Source of the DNA: an uncultured Pseudomonadota bacterium
Lineage (GTDB): Bacteria > Pseudomonadota > Gammaproteobacteria > Burkholderiales > SG8-39
NCBI GenBank assembly: GCA_903864555.1
Contig: CAIPGJ010000476.1
Location: forward strand, 1 to 17,177
Reading direction: 5' to 3'
DNA: 17,177 bases
In this document: in pieces, positions 13,883 through 17,177 of the stretch
Numbering within the stretch: the first letter of the stretch is position 1
Layout of the letters: each line of letters begins with the position of its first letter
Notes under the pieces: model-generated
What the model was told of the DNA's origin: nothing
Database searches by the model: none
What the model saw: only the letters and a program-made list of their open reading frames with translations
Program-made: the position numbers and the translations under genes

Positions 13883-14782
13883 ATCGGGGCACTCGAAGGA
13901 ATCCGGCACATCGGCCCAGCGCGTGCCGGGCGGGATGCCCGCATCGGCATGTCCGGTGGCTTCGTCATAGATGAAGGCACACAGGATGCACTGGTAGGTC
14001 TTGAAATCGCCCTTGCCATCGGCCGCAGGGGGCTTGTACTGGTCGGGCATGCCGCCGCCGGGAACCGGGAAGTTCAGGACCAGCGCGGTACAGCCTTCTT
14101 CACCGGCGACCAACTGGAACGGCCCTTCATTCTTGCCCACCCAGATGACGGTCAGGTCCTTCTTGATCTTGCCCTCGTGGACGATGCTGCCCTTGAGCAC
14201 GATGATGTACTGGCCATCACCCTTGGCCGGATCGGGCGCATAGCACTTGGCAGCCGCCTTCATCACCACGGAGAACCCGCCCAGGCCGCGGTCATCGCGC
14301 ATGTCTTCCATGGCCTTCATGGCCACGCCGCTCTCACCCGGGGTGAGATCGAGGTCGGGCATGGCGGTGATCTGCCAGGGCTTGCGGTTCTGCACCGCGT
14401 CGAGTTCGGCACGGGCGTCCGGCATGTACTGGGCGCCCGGGTCACGATGCGCGCGCAGCGTGATGAACCCCAGACCCTGGTCACCGTAGCTGATCGGGCC
14501 GTAGGGCGTGTAGGCGCGCGAGAAGTGCACGCCACCGAATCCCACCGGATGCTTGCCCATCTTGCCGTCGCCCTTGGCGATCACCTGGAACTGGTCAACG
14601 ATGTGGAAATGCGAGCGCAGCGTGCGGTTGGCCGAACCCTCGGCCAGGAAAGCCATCGGGGTATCGACGGTCTTGTCTTCGGGGCGCTTGATGAAATCGG
14701 TGCGCCAGGCAAAGTGGCCATTGGCCAGGTTGCGCTGAATGCGGGGATTGGGCACTTCCTCATAGGCAGTCACGAGTGGCAT
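13880..14782 (-). CDS. Cupin-like protein with C-terminal rubredoxin domain, interrupted by TGA at the last ligand cysteine
   Basis: Read to the first TGA this is 300 residues; with read-through it would be 313. Residues 1-240 look cupin-like (SHFHIVDQFQVIAKG at 57-71 with a possible metal pair H58/H60, then VHFSRAYTPYGPI, and VVMKAAAKCYAPDP and GQYIIVLKGSIVHEG in the second half). Residues 262-300 are a rubredoxin: YQCILCAFIYDEATGHADAGIPPGTRW...FECPD. The ligands C265, C268 and C298 are present; the fourth is the TGA codon (position 301), followed by a normal rubredoxin tail. The ATG at 14782 follows AAAGGAG by five bases. As truncated, the iron site would lack one thiolate. The fusion suggests electron delivery to a metal or flavin partner, but I do not recognise a named function. 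Single-gene unit with its own terminator; it is co-directional with aroC 243 bp upstream. Confidence 0.8.
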   Translation of the reverse strand: MPLVTAYEEVPNPRIQRNLANGHFAWRTDFIKRPEDKTVDTPMAFLAEGSANRTLRSHFHIVDQFQVIAKGDGKMGKHPVGFGGVHFSRAYTPYGPISYGDQGLGFITLRAHRDPGAQYMPDARAELDAVQNRKPWQITAMPDLDLTPGESGVAMKAMEDMRDDRGLGGFSVVMKAAAKCYAPDPAKGDGQYIIVLKGSIVHEGKIKKDLTVIWVGKNEGPFQLVAGEEGCTALVLNFPVPGGGMPDQYKPPAADGKGDFKTYQCILCAFIYDEATGHADAGIPPGTRWADVPDSFECPD

Positions 14783-14985
14783 GGATTCTCCTTTTGTATC
14801 TGGCGTTGTTTCTCGTTGGCTCGTCGTGGCACAGCTTGCAGCTCACGATCCGGCAGGCGCCGCGTCGGCGAGTCGCAAGGATACTTCTAAACCGGCGCCT
14901 TGGGGATGGTGACAAAAGCCGATAACCCACTAGGTCTTATGGGTATTATCCCGGTGGCGCATCCGGACACACCCTCTAAATCCAT

Positions 14986-15015
14986 AAATTACCGTTTTAA
15001 TACAGCATCTTGCAA
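14986..15015 (-). promoter_or_regulatory. Possible promoter of the cupin-rubredoxin gene
   Basis: In an AT-rich patch directly after aroC, TTGCAA (15015-15010) and TAATTT (14991-14986) are spaced 18 bp on the minus strand. This would give a leader of about 200 nt. The rest of 14783-15025 shows no gene or clear structure. Confidence 0.3.
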
Positions 15016-15025
15016 CAATATCCGA

Positions 15026-16129
15026 TTAACCGGGACGCTGCGCGGCAATGCGTGGGGTCCCGGTCTCCACGTCGGCACACTGGGCCCGGTGGCGCAGCGC
15101 GTGGTCCATCAGGACGCAGGCCAGCATGGATTCGCAGATGGGCGCGGCGCGCAAACCAACGCAGGGATCGTGGCGCCCTTTGGTTTCCACGGTCACCGGC
15201 TCGCCCTGCTTGTTGACGGACCGACGCGGCAGGCGGATCGACGAAGTGGGCTTGAGCGCAATGCTGACCAGCACATCCTGGCCGGTCGAGATGCCGCCCA
15301 GCACGCCGCCCGAGTTGTTGGTGACGAAGCCTTCGGGCGTCATTTCATCGCCATGCTGGCTGCCGCGTTGTTCCACCGCGGCAAAACCAGCGCCGACCTC
15401 CACGCCCTTCACGGCGTTGATGCCCATCATGCCAAACGCGATATCGGCATCCAGCCGGCCATAGACAGGCTCACCCCAACCCACCGGCACGCCACTGGCC
15501 ACCACGTTGATGCGCGCGCCGACCGAGTCACCGTCACGGCGCAACTGGTCCATGAAGGCTTCCAGCGTGTCCACCGAGTCGGGATCAGGGCTGAAGAACA
15601 GGTTCTCGCGCACCGCATCCCAGGACTTGAAGGCCAGCTTGTGCGGGCCGATCTGGGCCACATAGCCACGGATGAGAATGCCGTAGCGCTCGGCCAGCCA
15701 TTTCTTCGCGACGGCACCGGCCACCCCCCGTATGGCCGTTTCGCGCGCCGAGGAACGCCCGCCGCCCTTGTAGTCGCGGATGCCGTACTTCTGCCAGTAG
15801 GTGTAATCGGCATGGCCGGGGCGGAAGGTTTCGGCGATGGCCGAGTAGTCCTTGCTGCGCGCATCCTCGTTGCGGATGACAAAGCCGATCGAGGTGCCGG
15901 TGGTGCGCCCATCAAAGACGCCGGACAGGATCTCGACGCGATCGGGCTCCTGGCGCTGCGTCACATGGCGGGACGTGCCGGGCTTGCGACGGTCCAGTTC
16001 CACCTGGATGTCAGCCTCGCTCAACGCGATGCCGGGCGGACAGCCGTCGATGACACCACCGATGGCCGGACCATGGGACTCACCAAAGGAAGTGACACAG
16101 TAAAGCGTGCCGAAACTGTTGCCTGACAT
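15026..16129 (-). CDS. aroC: Chorismate synthase
   Basis: A 367-residue chorismate synthase, the last step of the shikimate pathway: 5-enolpyruvylshikimate-3-phosphate to chorismate and phosphate, needing reduced FMN, in the cytoplasm. The sequence is typical throughout: [33 protein letters not shown] (1-33, including H19 of the GESHG signature), [28 protein letters not shown] (47-74), [29 protein letters not shown] (signature 2), SQHGDE and [14 protein letters not shown], and [19 protein letters not shown] near the C-terminus. The length is close to E. coli AroC (361). The ATG at 16129 follows AAGGGA. It has its own promoter-like element upstream and is unlinked to other shikimate genes here. 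All conserved elements are intact. Confidence 0.98.
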   Translation of the reverse strand: MSGNSFGTLYCVTSFGESHGPAIGGVIDGCPPGIALSEADIQVELDRRKPGTSRHVTQRQEPDRVEILSGVFDGRTTGTSIGFVIRNEDARSKDYSAIAETFRPGHADYTYWQKYGIRDYKGGGRSSARETAIRGVAGAVAKKWLAERYGILIRGYVAQIGPHKLAFKSWDAVRENLFFSPDPDSVDTLEAFMDQLRRDGDSVGARINVVASGVPVGWGEPVYGRLDADIAFGMMGINAVKGVEVGAGFAAVEQRGSQHGDEMTPEGFVTNNSGGVLGGISTGQDVLVSIALKPTSSIRLPRRSVNKQGEPVTVETKGRHDPCVGLRAAPICESMLACVLMDHALRHRAQCADVETGTPRIAAQRPG

Positions 16130-16458
16130 TGAATTTTCCCTTTGAAATCAAACGAAATTTTAGCACAGCGACTCCCCCGCCGAATGGACGGGAACCCCCT
16201 GGCGAAAGGCTTGCGGCCCCCGACGATGTGGACCAGGCGGCTGACGCTAAGCCTGCGCATCCAATCAATGCTGCGCTGAGCGCATCGCTATCGTCCGGGG
16301 GGGCTACCCTGCCAGCACGGCTGCCAGGGCGTCAGTGGATCTGCGCTGTGCCCTGACACTGGCGGCAAGGCGACTCCTTGCCCCTGGGCTGCCGAAATGC
16401 GACTGCAGCCTGATGCAGCAGCAATGGGAACGTGAACTGCAGCGCTGCACCCGACTGA
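16130..16458. other. Intergenic region between aroC and the CBS-domain gene, with a probable aroC promoter
   Basis: This 329-bp stretch holds no gene that I can support. Near aroC the minus strand has an extended -10, TGC-TAAAAT (16165-16157), 28 bp before the aroC ATG; the -35 (near 16185-16180) is poor, which an extended -10 can tolerate. The rest is GC-rich and shows no terminator hairpin with a T-run after the CBS gene, no repeat and no RNA gene. Confidence 0.5.
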
Positions 16459-16941
16459 TTACAGCTTGCCTTCTTCCTTGTCCTGTTCGGGCCAGTCGCG
16501 GATGTAGGCCTTGAGCAGCTTGTTCTCCAGGCTGCGCTCCTCGAGCACGGCACGGGCGACGTCGTGGAAGGAGATCACCCCGAGCAACATTTCGCCTTCC
16601 ATCACCGGCACATAACGCGTGTGCGACTCGAGCATGACACGGCGCAGCTCGTCCACTTCCATGTCGAGATCGGCCGTGAGCGGCTTGGAGAACAGCGCTT
16701 CGCCCACGGTGATCTTCGAGAACGTCGGTGTGGGGCCGGCACGACCTTCGCGCTGGCGCCGCGCCAGCACCTCGATCACCTCCCGGAAAGTGAGCATGCC
16801 CACCAGCTTGCCGGACTTCAGCACCAGCAGCGACCCGATGTCCTGGTCAGCCATGGTCACCACGGCGTCGGACAGGGGCATGTCCGGCGAGGCCGTGTAC
16901 AGAGTGTTGCCCTTGACCTTGAGAACCTCTTTGACTTTCAT
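16459..16941 (-). CDS. Two-CBS-domain protein
   Basis: A 160-residue stand-alone Bateman module. CBS domain 1 covers about residues 5-70 (VKGNTLYTASPDMPLSDAVVTMADQDIGSLLVLKSGKLVGMLTFREVIEVL) and domain 2 about 80-142 (VGEALFSKPLTADLDMEVDELRRVMLESHTRYVPVMEGEMLLGVISFHDVARAVLEE). Such pairs bind adenine nucleotides (AMP, ATP, SAM) and regulate partners or sense energy state. The ATG at 16941 is chosen because AAGGA lies just upstream; a longer frame from 17019 adds an arginine-rich, non-family stretch. The charged C-terminus (ENKLLKAYIRDWPEQDKEEGKL) is commonly seen in betaproteobacterial versions. The partner is unknown. It is divergent from the glycosyltransferase gene. Confidence 0.92.
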   Translation of the reverse strand: MKVKEVLKVKGNTLYTASPDMPLSDAVVTMADQDIGSLLVLKSGKLVGMLTFREVIEVLARRQREGRAGPTPTFSKITVGEALFSKPLTADLDMEVDELRRVMLESHTRYVPVMEGEMLLGVISFHDVARAVLEERSLENKLLKAYIRDWPEQDKEEGKL

Positions 16942-17081
16942 GGCGTTTCCTTGGAGCGGAGCTGGCTGGTTCGCAATTATGTCGGAAGACCGGGACCGAT
17001 GTGCGGCGCGATGGGCCACCCAGGTTTCGACGGGACTTCGGCGGCGTCAATACCGTCCGCGCAGTCCCCTGCTGCTCGCCA

Positions 17082-17087
17082 TAAAAT
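17082..17087 (+). promoter_or_regulatory. Possible -10 for a leaderless glycosyltransferase transcript
   Basis: TAAAAT ends six bases before the ATG at 17094, so transcription would begin at or next to the start codon. No ribosome site is seen upstream of the ATG, which fits leaderless translation. A -35 at the right distance (17059-17064, GCGCAG) is poor. Confidence 0.4.
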
Positions 17088-17093
17088 CACGGC

Positions 17094-17177
17094 ATGTCTT
17101 CACTCCGTGTCGTGCTGGCCACCTTCGGTTCACTGGGCGACCTGCATCCCTACATCGCCCTCGGCCAGGTGCTGCAG
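17094..17177 (+). CDS. Glycosyltransferase (GT1/GT28-like), first 28 residues
   Basis: Only the start is inside the window: MSSLRVVLATFGSLGDLHPY followed by IALGQVLQ. The pattern VVLATFGSLGDLHPYIALG is the N-terminal nucleotide-binding loop of the UDP-glycosyltransferase / rhamnosyltransferase group (compare the GSxGDxxP motif of MurG-, RhlB- and sterol-glucosyltransferase-like enzymes), which transfers a sugar from a nucleotide sugar to a small acceptor or lipid. The ATG at 17094 lacks a ribosome site; a TAAAAT element sits directly before it. The gene continues beyond the right edge, so acceptor and exact family cannot be assigned. Confidence 0.8.
   Translation, partial: MSSLRVVLATFGSLGDLHPYIALGQVLQ

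Noticed and set aside
13442..14890. A 482-codon open frame on the plus strand
   Set aside because: It runs antisense to the methyltransferase-like and cupin-rubredoxin genes, crosses their intergenic terminator, and its protein shows no family pattern. It is a shadow caused by GC-rich codon bias.
14900..16126. A 408-codon open frame on the plus strand
   Set aside because: It is antisense to aroC, which is certain. The translation is His/Arg/Gly/Ala-rich with no recognisable domain.
1..17177. CRISPR arrays, tRNA or rRNA genes, insertion sequences
   Set aside because: No regularly spaced direct repeats, cloverleaf-like sequences, rRNA segments, transposase genes or terminal inverted repeats were seen.

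Overview
The window is GC-rich chromosomal DNA that looks like a member of the Burkholderiales (Betaproteobacteria), perhaps Alcaligenaceae; this is inference. The main clue is four orphan Bug/TctC-type periplasmic solute-binding proteins, a family greatly expanded in Bordetella, Cupriavidus and relatives, with no TctA/TctB membrane partner present. The housekeeping gene aroC, strong GGAGG-type ribosome sites and the codon use fit the same group.

Layout. 1-489 (-) is the N-terminal part of a TauD/TfdA-type Fe(II)/2-oxoglutarate dioxygenase. 605-1584 (-) is a toxin-antitoxin cluster: a RelE/HigB2-like toxin, a NadS-like HTH antitoxin overlapping it, and a second, HigA-type antitoxin that seems to have lost its own HigB (a short HigB-like tail remains at 928-975). 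A palindrome at 1596-1612 sits on the start region of its promoter. 1822-2826 (+) is Bug protein 1. 2940-3722 (-) is a hydroxypyruvate/2-oxotetronate isomerase. Divergent from it, 4099-6835 (+) holds two closely similar Bug proteins on either side of a MarR regulator.

6845-11623 (-) is a tight four-gene operon: HpcH/HpaI aldolase, an atypical crotonase, a fused ADP-forming acyl-CoA ligase, and a D-2-hydroxyacid dehydrogenase. Its upstream region has a good promoter with two dyad elements. Next come Bug protein 4 (11852-12826) and a methyltransferase-fold protein with a lipoprotein signal (12889-13680). Together with the isomerase and the Bug proteins, this 2.9-12.8 kb block reads as a catabolic island for an unknown organic acid: bind it in the periplasm, activate it to a CoA thioester, modify it with the crotonase, cleave it with the aldolase, and handle C2/C3 products (glyoxylate, hydroxypyruvate, tartronate semialdehyde) with the reductase and isomerase. 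The substrate cannot be read from the sequence.

13841-14782 (-) encodes a cupin-like protein with a C-terminal rubredoxin domain. Its fourth iron-ligand cysteine codon is replaced by an in-frame TGA, and after the TGA the frame continues with a normal rubredoxin ending to a second stop and a strong terminator. This is the most unusual single feature of the window. The right end holds aroC (15026-16129, -), a two-CBS-domain protein (16459-16941, -) and, divergently, the first 28 codons of a glycosyltransferase (17094-17177, +) that may be read from a leaderless transcript. No tRNA, rRNA, IS element or CRISPR array was seen.
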